Part shown: one piece after another, positions 11,900 to 22,922 of the stretch
Layout of the letters: the number at the start of each line of letters is the position of its first letter
How positions within the stretch are numbered: the stretch's first letter is position 1
Assembly: GCA_029237695.1 (NCBI GenBank)
Contig: CM055274.1
Location: forward strand, 73,790,140-73,854,139
DNA from: Conchocele bisecta
Lineage: Eukaryota; Mollusca; Bivalvia; Lucinida; Thyasiridae
Direction: 5' to 3'
Length of the DNA stretch: 64,000 nucleotides
Program-made: the position numbers and the translations under genes
The notes under the pieces: model-generated
What the model saw: only the letters and a program-made list of their open reading frames with translations
Told to the model about the DNA's origin: nothing
Database searches by the model: none

Positions 11900-12113
11900 T
11901 CCCACATGCCAGGTCATAATATGGGGAGACAGATCTAAGTTTTGTGTATTGAAAGACTAGATATGACATTTTCTGGCAAATTAAACATTCATAACATTCA
12001 TCTCCACTGGAGACGATTCTCATGTGCTGCCAAAACAAGTTTTTTGTTAAGAATTAAGGAAAAAATGAAAAACAGCAGATGACAATTTTTGTTTCCTGTG
12101 TAGTGAGGGTTAA
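11900..12113. mobile_element. Chimera of a KOL fragment and half a TTAA-3
   Basis: CCAGGTCATAATATGGGGAG through TGACATTTTCTGGCAAA belongs to the left part of KOL. From about 12001 (TCTCCACTGGAGACG) it continues as the right half of TTAA-3 to GAGGGTTAA. The join lies at the apex of the TTAA-3 palindrome. Confidence 0.65.
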
Positions 12114-12427
12114 TAATGAAACTGCCTGAAAAGAGTTGATCACTCACCAAACTCCTAATGAAGGGTTGTAGGTTAAGTTTGTCAGTCAGGTTTAATGTTG
12201 TTTGGTTGGGTATAAAATCAGAGCCCCCTGTTTATGTGGGACCAGTTAGTGTGACAGAGGAATGGCCGTAAATCCTGATAATGTACCTGATCCACTGAAG
12301 TGGGCGAGATAAAAAACACTTAGTGCCACCATTCACTGCTGAATACCTCCAGGCCTGGTAACTATATTGATTCCCAGAGATTTACATTTGACTTCAGAGT
12401 CCAGAATTACCACCCTTGTCATGTCAC

Positions 12428-12987
12428 CAGTGCTCCAGATAAGGAATTAGTAATTGAGTATTGTCACTCCATCATTCTGAAACAATTGGGTATTTCAACA
12501 TTTTAATTGGGTAAAATAAAATCACACTGCTGCATGTTTACACATCAGCTAGCAGACAGCAATTATTGAATAGTTAGCTTTGAAATGAAAACATGTCTTG
12601 GCATTTCATTAGAATTGTCTCCTTGGAGACAATTCTAATGAAATACCAAGATGTGTTTTCATTGAAAATAAGAAAAATGAAAACATGTCTTGGCATTATT
12701 TGACCCCGGTCATGCATTATCTCCCCCTTTTTATCGGTCTATGTTGCTAATTTGAGGCTTGATGTCTTGTCCAAGGAGACAATTCTAATGAAATACCAAG
12801 TTGTGTTTTCATGGAAAAATAAGAAAATATGCTATGTTTATGGTTTGTTTATTGTTTTCTGTAGGATGATAAAGATACCACAAATTTTTCATTGCTTTTT
12901 GATACTCACTATACTTCCGATTTCAATTGGGTTTTTGGCAATTTTAATTGGGTATTTACGCAAATACGCACCTTATCTGGAGCTCTG
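12428..12987 (+). mobile_element. CAG-A element with 8-bp duplication and internal foreign segment
   Basis: CAGTGCTCCAGATAAGG to CTTATCTGGAGCTCTG, flanked by CATGTCAC at 12420-12427 and 12988-12995. Near 12695-12770 a segment like the 10226 repeat (GGTCATGCATTATCTCCCCC, then ATCGGTCTATGTTGC) interrupts a partly duplicated hairpin arm. Confidence 0.85.
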
Positions 12988-13394
12988 CATGTCACTGTAT
13001 TCCACTGCTACTGATTTAGAAAATCGGTGCTATTTTCAGTAAATCAATTCCGAATGAGTTTTGTGTCAAATTTTTATGCAATTTACAGAGAATATTGAAG
13101 ATTTTTCTTTCAAAGTCACGAGTATTAGCGGAAACTTGTGTTGGGATTAGGTAGGTAATACCAGAGCTGGTTTCATATTGATTCTGAGATATACATTTTG
13201 GCATTTGACTGATAAAAAGGCGCTTCCGAAATTTGTGGCCAGTATTGATCTTGATCATCATTTCTAACCATGCACATGATAGACTCTTTCAGGTTTTGGT
13301 TTTCAAGGACATAAACAACACCAAATTGAATGAATGGTGAACAGCTCGGGCCCTGATCAGACTGCGCAGGCTATGCTGCTCGCTCATGTTGTAA

Positions 13395-13608
13395 TTAACC
13401 CTTACTACGCTGAATTAAATTTTGTCGTCTGCTGGAAATGTTTTATTTTCTATATTTTTCGATAAAAACTTGTTTTGACAGCGCATGAGAATCGTCTCCA
13501 CTGGAGACGATTCTCATGCGCTGCCAAAACAGGTTTTTTTGTTAAGAATTAAGGCAAAAATGAAAAACAGCAGACGACAACTTTCGTCTCGCGCGTAGCA
13601 AGGGTTAA
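13395..13608. mobile_element. TTAA-3 element
   Basis: Intact 214-bp copy with TTAA at both ends: CCCTTACTACGCTG at the left and CGCGTAGCAAGGG at the right. Long central palindrome around AGAATCGTCTCCACTGG. Confidence 0.85.
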
Positions 13609-13788
13609 GGCATATTACCTCACAGCCAGGTGCCCATTTGTTCCATCTACTATTGAACAATGAGTAATTATCCATTTGTTGGATTCCAGTAAATCACATC
13701 TAACCAACGTTTATGTTGTTGCACAGAATACATCTACTGAATGCCAGCTATTGATTCATTGATTCTGGGGAAAAAGCATCTGCATGTA

Positions 13789-14019
13789 TGTGGCCGTGAA
13801 TGGAGAAATGGGGATTCTATTATTTTGTTCAGGTAGCTTTTGATTAAATGACACACCCCTGTAGCCAAATAATAATCTATATAACGCTTGTTCGACGCCT
13901 AGCAGGTGCTTCATTGATGGAATGGCAAACAGTGCAGATTCTGATCAGGCTGTGCGGATGCTCAGCCTGATCTGAATCTACTCTGGTTGCAAAACCCCAT
14001 TTCTCCAGTCGCAGCCACA
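13789..14019. mobile_element. VH element
   Basis: TGTGGCCGTGAATGGAG to CTCCAGTCGCAGCCACA, flanked by TA on both sides. The core is GATCAGGCTGTGCGGATGC. Confidence 0.75.
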
Positions 14020-14124
14020 TATTGTCCTTAATTATTCACACTACTGTCTGTCGTTCTGTGGTCTGTTCCACATTTTACTGCCAACATCATTTTGGCTATG
14101 AAAAACATTAACTCTAAAACATAT

Positions 14125-14372
14125 TTAACCCTTTGAACCCGAAAGGCCGCTATATCGGTTTATGCAAACAGTGCAGATCCAGATGAGCCGGCTCGTAACG
14201 AGCCGTCTCATCAGGATCTGCACTGTTTGAAAGTAATTTTCATATTTTTGAGAACAACAAATACCCCCTATTTATAAATGGAATAGTCTGAAAATCATTT
14301 TGCGATGATTGGATTGGTTGTAAAATTAACATATCGCAGCCCATTCCAGTTACTTAGGGGTGAAAGGGTTAA
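14125..14372. mobile_element. TTAA-1 element
   Basis: TTAACCCTTTGAACCCG to GGGTGAAAGGGTTAA with the family hairpin GAGCCGGCTCG / CGAGCCGTCTC. Intact ends. Confidence 0.85.
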
Positions 14373-14380
14373 ATGTAAGT

Positions 14381-14745
14381 AGTTTTTCATCAATAACAAA
14401 AAAGCCACCCTCCCTAAGTTTTTTAATTTTATGAAATTCCATCAAATATTAATTTTATTGCGAAAAAAAGAGAAGAGTTTCCTATGGGAATTTTAAACAT
14501 GGGGCGAAAAGGAGGAGGAGGCTGAGACAAGGAGGATCAAAAAACAAATAAATTTTGAAATCGACTATGAAACCTGGCGAGATAGCTTGGAAATGATGCA
14601 AATAAGAAAACAAGTTCGATTTTGAAAATTGGTCCACAAATAAAAAAAATATTAAATTTTTGTTTTCGCAATTAAATCAATATTTGATGGAATGAATTTT
14701 TTTTTTTTTTGGGGAGGGTGACTTTTTTGTTATTGATGAAAAAGT
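14381..14745. mobile_element. Unnamed element with about 80-bp inverted ends
   Basis: TTTTTCATCAATAAC, CACCCTCCC and TTCCATCAAATATT at the left return as complements in reverse order at the right (AATATTTGATGGAA, GGGAGGGTG, GTTATTGATGAAAAA). The roughly 170-bp centre is purine-rich and single-copy here. Confidence 0.7.
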
Positions 14746-14896
14746 ACTCACAATTACATATTTGTTAGGTTTAATATGTTTATTAGCCAAAAGTTCGTAG
14801 GCAGCAAAACGTGGAACAGACAGTAGGGATTTGTGTCTAAATAATGTGCTTATAAATGGCAGATCCATGCACAATCAAAAACGATCACTGCACAAA

Positions 14897-15233
14897 ACTA
14901 TAAGGTGCGGCGTATTGGCGTATTTTACGCAATTATTTTAGCTGAATACACATTGATTATCAAAAGTTGGAGAACAAAATACGCACAGCAATATGAAAAT
15001 ACGCATTGATTTTCAAATGGAGTAGTGAAAATACTGTCATAAAGTTGAAAATTCATTACCTGTGTACGGTAGTTGAGATGCAAAGCTCAAATAAGTGAAA
15101 GTTTAAATTTGTTATATTTTTTTTATCATTTGTTCCCTATTTAGTCATGAAGAAAATCAATAATCCATTTGTAAAAGTAAAATAGACATTGATTTTGAAA
15201 CGCTTTAGACACACAGCTTACCTGGAGCTCTGG
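14897..15233 (-). mobile_element. CAG-B element, reverse
   Basis: ATAAGGTGCGGCGTATTGG through GTAAAAGTAAAATAGAC to CTTACCTGGAGCTCTGG. The left CTCCAG is lost, and the ends look older than in other copies. Confidence 0.7.
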
Positions 15234-15411
15234 ACTATGTCACTCTGACCTAGCTACAATTTTAATGGGTCAAAGCTATAAATTGCCATGTTGATATTAC
15301 CATCGATATTCCATGTGTAACGTTCTTAATTACATTTCCCTGCAGATGACAAGAACAGCATTCCTGTCTGGGAATTAAATCTGAGATATTTATATTAATA
15401 TCATTTATACT

Positions 15412-15775
15412 CAGAGCTCCAGATAAGCTTTATATGTAAAGAGTATTATACCCCCAAATTTGAAATTTAATGCATATTTTACTTTTACAAATGTATTATT
15501 GACTTTCCTCCGTATATAATAGGGAATAAATGATGAAAACATATAAAACACATTTAAAAATTCACTTTTTAGAGCTGCAAAAAAGAAAACACACTTTTTG
15601 CAGCTCAACTAAGTAAATTTCAACTTTATTACAGTATTTTCACTACTCTGTTTGAAAATCAATGTGTATTTTTGCATTGGTGTGAGGATTTTGTACTCCC
15701 ACTTTTGATAATCAGTGCGTATTCTGCTAAAATAAGGGCGTAAAATATGCCAATATGCACCTTATCTGGAGCATG
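15412..15775 (+). mobile_element. CAG-B element with 6-bp duplication
   Basis: CAGAGCTCCAGATAAGC to CTTATCTGGAGCATG, flanked by TATACT (15406-15411 and 15776-15781). The core hairpin contains GAGCTGCAAAAAG. Confidence 0.8.
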
Positions 15776-15889
15776 TATACTTAATGGCTCTGCATGCAGG
15801 ATGTTAATTATGTTGCAGGAAATATTTTGCCACTCAGTGCGATTGTTACATGATTCATAATCGAGACCAAGATTAAAAAAGGGTACCTT

Positions 15890-15978
15890 TCTGACATTTG
15901 TGACCAGCGTAGTTCCAGATTAGCCTGCGCATTCGTGCAGTCTGATCAGGACCTACACTGTTCACCATTCAATCAAAG
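15890..15978. mobile_element. VH core fragment
   Basis: GTGACCAGCGTAG..CAGATTAGCCTGCGC and GTCTGATCAGGACCTACACTG form the family hairpin; both ends are missing. Confidence 0.55.
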
Positions 15979-16156
15979 AGTATATTCTACATGTCAGCTA
16001 GGGACTACAGTTGTTGCCAATGTCAGGATGTCTTTTTTGTCAACTAGCAGCCCAGCTTTGTCTCGCTGCTGTAATTATGCATATTAAATTAATATTGCTA
16101 CGCAGCCTCGGGTTAAAGTGACAAGCTGTAACACAATTGGCCTGTGTGTCAAACAT

Positions 16157-16248
16157 TCACTTATTTGAGCTGCAAAAAGCAAATTATCAGCTCAAGTTCA
16201 ATGAACTTGAGCTGCTAATTTGCTTTTTGCAGCTCAAATAAGTGAATT
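16157..16248. repeat. Free-standing hairpin, CAG-B core type
   Basis: ATTCACTTATTTGAGCTGC and its exact complement enclose AAAAAGCAAATTA and a second inverted AGCTCAAGTTCA. The same core sits in CAG-B and inside the KOL end at 39950. Confidence 0.75.
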
Positions 16249-16360
16249 TTTAAATGTAGTACACTACATGTATTCCATAAGACAGACACACACATTTCAC
16301 TATTAAACACATTACATGCACAACACCTTTACAGGTATGAATTATTTAAATATTTTATTT

Positions 16361-16985
16361 TTTATGCCACCGTGTTTCGAAGAAACGGGTGGCATATAGT
16401 GTTTGGACCGTCCGTCCGTCCGTCCGTGACACTTTTCGGTTAACCACTTTGTCACAGTTTCTCAAATATGCTGCAGGCGGCATCCGCATTCGACAGACGC
16501 ATATTTCTTGTTATTTTTGTGATTTCTCAATGAAAGTATATGTTGTGACCACTCATTTGAACTTTTCGATGAGACGGTTCAAATGGTGGTCACGACATAT
16601 ACTTCTAAGCATATTTAAAGAAAATATTTGTGATTTTCCCCAATCAAAATGGCATATCCTCAGCATGAAATGGATTAAGGCAATGTCCGTCCATCTGTTC
16701 ATTGGAATACTTGTCCATATAGCAGGCGTGACGATAGCCGGCGCTTTTCGCATCGTCCGCGTCATTGGTGTACATCAGAAAACTGACATTACCATGTGCT
16801 ATTCATGTGATCTTGATCGACTTTTCCTCTTCATAAAATGGCTTAACCAGCATGACCACCTCGTACAATTAGCTAGGTGCGTCAGCCATCCAAATCACCG
16901 GCAGCTACATGTGCAAATGTACCAAACTTACATGCAAATAATCAGCAACTGGTCGTGCACATCAGAATCTGATATACAGATGTAC
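16361..16985 (+). repeat. Long dispersed repeat (TGCCACCGTGTTTCG type) interrupted by TTAA-5
   Basis: Opens with the hairpin TATGCCACC..GAAACGGGTGGCATA and then GTCCGTCCGTCC, as in many bivalve intergenic repeats. A TTAA-5 piece sits at about 16503-16678. A 211-codon open frame over it (16389-17024) matches nothing and is judged accidental. Confidence 0.6.
16503..16678. mobile_element. TTAA-5 element, left end lost
   Basis: AGTATATGTTGTGACCACTC and its complement around a hairpin with GAGACGGTTCAAATG, then CTCAGCATGAAATGGATTAA at the right end. Confidence 0.65.
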
Positions 16986-16998
16986 ATGTACCCTTCAT

Positions 16999-17391
16999 CG
17001 TGGCTCCAGATAAGGAATCAGTAATTGAGTATTGTTACTCCATCATTTCTGAAGCAATTTAGGTATTTCAAAATTTAATTGGGTAAAATAAAATCACATT
17101 ATACTGTTTACACATCAACAGACCACAATTATTGCATAGTTTGTTTCCAAATGAAAACATGTCTTGGCATTTCATTAGAATTGTCTTTTTCTAATGAAAT
17201 ACCAAGATGTTTTTTCATGGAAAATAAGAAAAATATACTATATTTGTGGTCCGTTTATTGTTTTCTGCAGCATGATAAAGGTACCACAAAATGTGTATTG
17301 CTTTTTGATACTCGCTACTTCTGATTTCAATTGGGTTTTTGGCAATTTCAATTGGGTATTTAAGCAAATACGCAGCTTATCTGGAGCCCTG
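16999..17391 (+). mobile_element. CAG-A element with 6-bp duplication
   Basis: CGTGGCTCCAGATAAGG to CTTATCTGGAGCCCTG, flanked by CTTCAT (16993-16998 and 17392-17397). The apex is partly deleted (TTGTCTTTTTC). From 17398 to 17659 nothing is recognisable. Confidence 0.8.
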
Positions 17392-17659
17392 CTTCATAAT
17401 ACTTTGACTTTCTCTTTAGGCTTGAATGGCCATGCCTTTGTATTGTGACCTATGACCCTCCCCTCAGCTTCTTCAAAGTGGTGCCCATGGATTACAATGT
17501 AATTCCTTGTTTTTATCATCAAGTGTTCTGTGTATTTTCCTGCTGTATTGATTGAACAGCTAGTGCCAATAATAGTTATTCAAACTTGCCATATCATTGC
17601 AGCATCACACCATTTGACTGATTGATGGTAAAACACAACATTTTGCTATTATTATAGGG

Positions 17660-18155
17660 TTAACTGTATTGTAATTTTCAAATTTGCGGAGTAGTTTAAT
17701 TCAGAAAATGATAGGTCGGAAAATCTGTTTAACCCTTTCCCTGATAGAAACGACTTTTCACGCCTCTGCAGAAGATGTCTTTAGAAAACATTGTGGGAAA
17801 AGGAGAAATTGCTTGTAACAAGCAATTTCTCCTTTTCCCACAATGTTTTCTACTCTATCAGATAATTTAACCATCATTTAACCCAGCATTTGATTCTTTT
17901 ATTCAGATGTTTTCGATTTGGAAGAGTCGAAATATCGCAAAACAGGGAAAGGGTTAAACATGTTTTCCGACCTATCATTTTCTGATAACTTCGCCGCAAA
18001 TTTCAAAATGCACTCCTTTACTACTAGCTTAGGAATACATATTGAAATAATTTGCGACCGTTCATCAACAATGATATACCTGTAATGTATGACCAGCAGC
18101 CTGTATGACCAGCAGCCAATCAGATTGCGTGATATTTATAGAGTGCATTAGAATT
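17660..18155. mobile_element. TTAA-6 and adjoining hairpin, split by TTAA-4
   Basis: TTAACTGTATTGTAATTTTC opens a palindrome whose other arm starts after 17957 (CCGACCTATCATTTTCTG, then GCCGCAAATTTC). It passes into a second inverted-repeat unit (GCACTCCTTTAC to AGAGTGCATTAGA). The same compound, in opposite orientation and without TTAA-4, lies at 34757-35055. Confidence 0.7.
17729..17957. mobile_element. TTAA-4 element inserted in a palindrome loop
   Basis: TTAACCCTTTCCCTGATAG to CAGGGAAAGGGTTAA, with the central hairpin GGAGAAATTGCTTG / CAAGCAATTTCTCC. It sits at the exact loop of TTAA-6. A second copy is at 56900. Confidence 0.85.
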
Positions 18156-18383
18156 CTTAATATATTCCATCACCACTCTATGGAAATGGATCACTTTACG
18201 AATGGTTCATGACAGCATGTGTGAACTTCAAGTCCGCCTGACAGCATAGCCGTCTTTTGGCATGCCTGGGAGTATATTTCCCACGTAGTTGGTAGTGAAC
18301 AAGATATTAGCTGCCTGCCTCTGCATTTGCTAAAAGCTAACAGTTGTATGGCTTATCTTGCCCTGTCATAATGCATATATTTA

Positions 18384-18622
18384 TGTGGCTGTGACTGGAG
18401 AAATGGTGCTTATGGGATTTGTGACCAATGTATCTCCTAATCAAATAGAACACTCCTCTAGCCTCGGATAACAATTTATATTTCTTCTTAGCAGCATGAC
18501 GAGTGTTTCATTGATGGAATGGCGAACAGTGCAGATGCTGATCAGACTGCGGATGCACAGGCTGATCTGCATCTACACTGGTCACAAAACCCATAAGCCC
18601 CATTTCACCAGTCACAGCCACA
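18384..18622. mobile_element. VH element
   Basis: TGTGGCTGTGACTGGAG to CACCAGTCACAGCCACA, with inner arms TTGTGACCAATGTA / TACACTGGTCACAA. Confidence 0.75.
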
Positions 18623-18716
18623 AATGTGATGTGCCATCTGAGAAAAGGTACCTTAGGACAGGTTTAGAGAGTACCAAAATTAGCACTTGCCGAAATGGTA
18701 AATTTTGGCATCTCCA

Positions 18717-19018
18717 CAGTACTCCAGATGAGTTTTGTATCTATTAAAAGAGTATTGTACCCCATATTTCAAATTCAATGTGTATTTTACTTTTACAAAT
18801 GTATTATTCATTTTCTTCCATATTAAATACTTGAAAATTCACTCATTTGACTCAACTAAGTAAATTTTCAACTTTATTACAGTATTTTATTACAGTATTT
18901 TCATGACTCAATTTGAAAATCAAGGCATATTTTCGCATTGCTGTGAGTATTTTGTACTCCCACTTTTGATAACCAATGTGTATTCTGCTAAAATAAGTGG
19001 AGCTTATCTGGAGCTCTG
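18717..19018 (+). mobile_element. CAG-B element
   Basis: CAGTACTCCAGATGAG to GCTTATCTGGAGCTCTG, internally deleted relative to the copies at 15412 and 34090. Confidence 0.7.
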
Positions 19019-19165
19019 ACTCGAGGTTAGTGACCATAATCAACCACATGAAGTTCACTCTAGTTTGCTCACTGGCTTGATTTCAACTTGTCATTGGTGA
19101 GTTTAAAATTGATGTTGGTCAAATTTACCGTTACTCATTTACACAAACTATGCGGGATTGCAATT

Positions 19166-19412
19166 TTAATCCTTTGAATCCGAAAGCCCGCTATGGCGGT
19201 TTATGCAAACCGTGCAGATCCAGATGAGCCGGCTCGTAACGAGCCGTCTCATCAGGATCTGCATGTTTTGCAAGTAATTTTCATATTTCTTAGAACAAAA
19301 ACACCCCTTTTTCATAAATGGACGAATCTGAAAATCATTTTGTGACCATTGGATTGGTCGGAACATTAGCATATCACAGTCCACTCCAGTTCCTTAGGGT
19401 TGAAAGGGTTAA
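19166..19412. mobile_element. TTAA-1 element
   Basis: TTAATCCTTTGAATCCG to GGTTGAAAGGGTTAA with an intact central hairpin. From 19413 to 19964 nothing is recognisable. Confidence 0.85.
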
Positions 19413-19964
19413 GGAACGGCAACAAGCAACCGTGGACAGACTGCGCGGATGGTGGGTTATAATGTAGTTATTTGTTGCATTCAGGTGTTGTTCATGAAAC
19501 TGGTTTGTGGTTGAAAAATTGTTCCATCCCATCTCTATGTTTTGCATAAGTGAATCCCTGGAAGCAGACATCGTAAGCCAGACATCGTAATTAATTCTTT
19601 CATATTCTTTAGAAATAATTTAATTTAATTTAATTAGCGATTATCGATCACATACAACTTTTAATTCCTCCCTGCCAGGGCATCTCAGCATTCTGATCTA
19701 ATAATGTCCATAAAATTGCTAAAAATTGGTATCGTAAAAAGGTTGCCATGGTAACTGATTTTCTCGCATTTCTCTTCATTATTGAAGTTGTTCTAATACA
19801 ATTCTCTGGATTCTGTACAAGCAATCAATAACACTTGCTGCCATGGAAAATTGGACATCAATGAATTGGGTTATTTTGTTGGTTCTGTAAAAATAAAAAT
19901 AGCTGATCACAATTTCGAAGCGTCTTTTTTCACCCAAATTGAGTTAGCAATCCAGCAGCTCATA

Positions 19965-20213
19965 TGTGGCTGTGACTGGAGAAATGGGGCTTATGGGTTT
20001 TGTGACCAGTGTAGATCGAGAAATAAGCCTGTGCATCCACACACTCCGATTAGGATCTGCACTGTTCGCTATCCCATCAATAAAACACCTGTGATGTCAT
20101 GCTTGTAACAAGCAATATAGATGGTTATCAGGCTACATGAGTGTACATGCTATTTGATCAGGACCTCGACTGACCAGAAATGCCATAAGCCCAGTTTCTC
20201 CAGTCAGGGCCAC
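19965..20213. mobile_element. VH element
   Basis: TGTGGCTGTGACTGGAG to TTTCTCCAGTCAGGGCCACA. The left arm of the core is mutated (AGAAATAAGCCTGTG). Confidence 0.75.
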
Positions 20214-20271
20214 AATATCAGCTGCAGACAGAAACAAGGTACTTGACAATATTGACAAACGTAGATCTTGC

Positions 20272-20560
20272 AAATCAGACGGAAGCCCATTAGGGCCACT
20301 TCACTTTTTTTTTTCTTTTCTTGAATTTTCGAGATATTTTCTTGAATTTTCAAGATACTTTCTTGAATTTTCGAGATATTTTCTTGAATTTTCAAGATGT
20401 TTTCTTGAATTATCAAGTTCTTTTCTTGAATTTTCAAGATCTTAAAATTTTCTTGAATTCAAGAAAAGAACTTGAACATTCAAGAAAACATCTTGAATAA
20501 ATGGAAATTAAAAAAAAGTGAAGTGGCCCTATTATCATGGGCTTCCGTAGATCTGGGACT
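20272..20560. repeat. Inverted-repeat element with a 21-bp TTCTTGAA array
   Basis: Ends GGAAGCCCATTAGGGCCACT and its complement (AGTGGCCCT..ATGGGCTTCC). Inside are five exact TTCnnGAAnnTTC units starting at 20318, 20339, 20360, 20381 and 20423, with one degenerate unit at 20402: a 21-bp period. The second arm holds inverted CAAGAAAA copies. Confidence 0.8.
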
Positions 20561-20579
20561 ACGCTTGTCACAAAAGTTG

Positions 20580-20660
20580 TACCATAGGCGTCGCCAGGGG
20601 GGGTTCGAGGGGTGCGAACGAACCCCCTTTTCAGTTTTAACTTTTGGATGTAAATATGAC
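20580..20660 (+). repeat. Short dispersed repeat fragment
   Basis: GGCGTCGCCAGGGGG and GTGCGAACGAACCCCC resemble the end of a dispersed element; only one copy is present. From 20661 to 21130 there is a CAA microsatellite near 20860 and otherwise nothing. Confidence 0.3.
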
Positions 20661-21137
20661 TATTGGTAAGGAAAGTACATAATACGTCTCTGCTATTGGA
20701 TATAGACTGTTTCTATTTCAGGAATACATGTTGAATACGGTATGTATGATCGCGATGTCAACTAGTCTAGAATCGGCTTCGCCCTCCAATTTAACTCCAG
20801 TCTCTGTGGCTGTTGAGAGATTGTAGCGAAAAATAAGCGCCTGAATTATAGACATACAACAACAGCAACAACAACAACAATAATTTGTCTGCATCATGAA
20901 AAACTCTAGTTGGATTCGTGATAAGAGTTGTCTGAGACGCACGTTCGGGTCGATTTCCTTGGAGGAGTGTTGAAAGTCATTTTCTACGATTTATCTAAGA
21001 TTGACAGATATTTGTACCACCCGTCTAACGAGAGGTGACACCCCTCTCGTGCACTCCCCGTCTCCAGTTGGTAGACAAACCCCGCTGGAAAATTCCTGGC
21101 GATGCCTATGTGTACGGTACCTTTTCTCAGCCTGGGG

Positions 21138-21196
21138 CCCGTATAGTCTCTTATATCATAGTATAGTCTCTTATATCATAGTATAGTCTCTTATAT
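21138..21196 (+). repeat. 20-bp tandem repeat, about three units
   Basis: GTATAGTCTCTTATATCATA is repeated twice exactly, with a third partial unit. Confidence 0.85.
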
Positions 21197-21282
21197 GGAT
21201 AAACATACTGTAAGTTGCAAATTTCATAGTGCTATAAATATGTGTCATTTTCCAACTACCATAATTTAGTCTAATAGTACAG

Positions 21283-21940
21283 TATATATCGAAGAAGATC
21301 AATCTCTCGAACCGGCAACGGACTCGAATAAAAGTTTGAGTCGGGCGTTGTTCGAGGGAAAGAAAATGAATACTAGTCAGTGATTTTATTCCATTTAGGA
21401 ATGACACCATTGATTGATTTTTGTATGGGACTAGGCCTTCTGGAAGAAATATCATTTAAACAAATATAATGAATTAATTATTTTATTTTAATATGTACAT
21501 GTATGCATACGTACATAAATAAACTGTTAATTAAACTGAATATTACACACCTTCTGGTCTGTGTTTTTGTTTTTTCATATCGAAACCCAGGAAGTTGTTT
21601 TTAAATTCGTGATTTAATGTCACCACCTTGTCAAGCAAAACAGATCAAAGAGACCGCCAATTGTGATATTCACACCTCGTTAGGCAAACAGATCAGCTGG
21701 TGACAGACTTTCCTGTACGAGCTATCAATAGCACTTTACGTTGATTGACTGACCAAGGGACCGTGACTTTGGTTCGAGAGTTCTACTTTTGTCTTAGTTC
21801 GAATTTTAGGTAAAAAAATATATGATTTAATTATATATAATATAGGGAAATTTGTCGGGACCACAGGACGAGTTTGAATTTTCCGGAGTGTTCGACAGAG
21901 ACCTGTTCGAGAGATTGATCTTCTTCTGTATATATTGTTT
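21283..21940. repeat. Pair of inverted arms about 600 bp apart
   Basis: GAAGAAGATCAATCTCTCGA at about 21291 and its complement TCGAGAGATTGATCTTCTTC at about 21908 form well-matched arms of about 35 bp. Nothing coding lies between; this may be an old element with these ends. Confidence 0.5.
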
Positions 21941-22193
21941 GCCCTAGTTTCTTGACCAGTGACAGCACAGCATTTCATCTCAATTAATCAACTTATAGCT
22001 CTCCCTACTTTCTAAGCCAATCACTGGCCAGTATCGCACTCCACTTATTTCACACATGGCAAGATTTAATCATTAATTGCTCTACAGGAAATGAAAAATC
22101 AACTTTTAAGGAACTAAATGCTCATTTACTTCCTTAAAAATCCAATATGTGAACAATAACTTATACATATTGGGACGCTTTCGCCAATATCTA

Positions 22194-22454
22194 TTAACCC
22201 TTAGACCGATACACACAACAATTAATAGGCGTCTGCTGTCGCTTTTATATCTTGCCGTATTTCTCAATAAAAACATGGTTTGACAGCACTTCAGAATCAA
22301 TTCCAATGAAAATGATTCTAAAGTGCTGTCAAACCATGTTTTAAATTATTCTAAAGTGCTGTCAAAGCATGTTTTTGGTGATAAAAATGGCCGGAATATA
22401 GAAAATAAACAGCAAACAATAAAAAATTAATATAGCGGTGCATGTAAGGGTTAA
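22194..22454. mobile_element. TTAA-2 element
   Basis: TTAACCCTTAGACCGAT to GTAAGGGTTAA, with hairpin arms TTGACAGCACTTCAGAATCA and CTAAAGTGCTGTCAAA. Both TTAA flanks are intact. Confidence 0.8.
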
Positions 22455-22524
22455 ATGAATCATTAAATGTTGTAATATTTGCAGTGAACTGATTTTACAG
22501 TACCGTACCTCCCGTACGGATTTT

Positions 22525-22600
22525 ATCCACGAGATGGTTCAAATACACAACATATACTTTCAACATGACATAAGGAAAATATTTAGAATTTTCCACTAAG
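22525..22600. mobile_element. TTAA-5 half copy
   Basis: CGAGATGGTTCAAATACACA..ACATATACTTTC is one arm of the TTAA-5 hairpin; the other arm is absent. Confidence 0.5.
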
Positions 22601-22922
22601 CTCATTGAATAATTTAATGGGTTATCATCATACATGGTTATAATAACGGCCTTTTTGTCCGCTGGCAGCCCATCATTTGGGATCAATGGTTTTCAGGGTC
22701 CCTGCGGGGTGTACATATCAGACTGTAATATACTCGAGATCCTGCAGCTCCGTAATTGTGCCCATCACTGGAGAAGTGGGGCTTATAACATTTGAGCTAA
22801 GTATGTGATTTGTTTTTACAAGAATTTCATCAATTTTCAACATCATTTATTTGGTAGTAAATCACATGGCTCGTTTCATTTGTGGCCAGTCTAGCTCAGG
22901 ACTGGTCTGCTGTCACAGTGCG

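Noticed and set aside
16389..17024. 211-codon open frame on the + strand
   Set aside because: It crosses the TGCCACCGTGTTTCG repeat and a TTAA-5 hairpin; the translation has no domain features and the frame exists only because of repeat composition.
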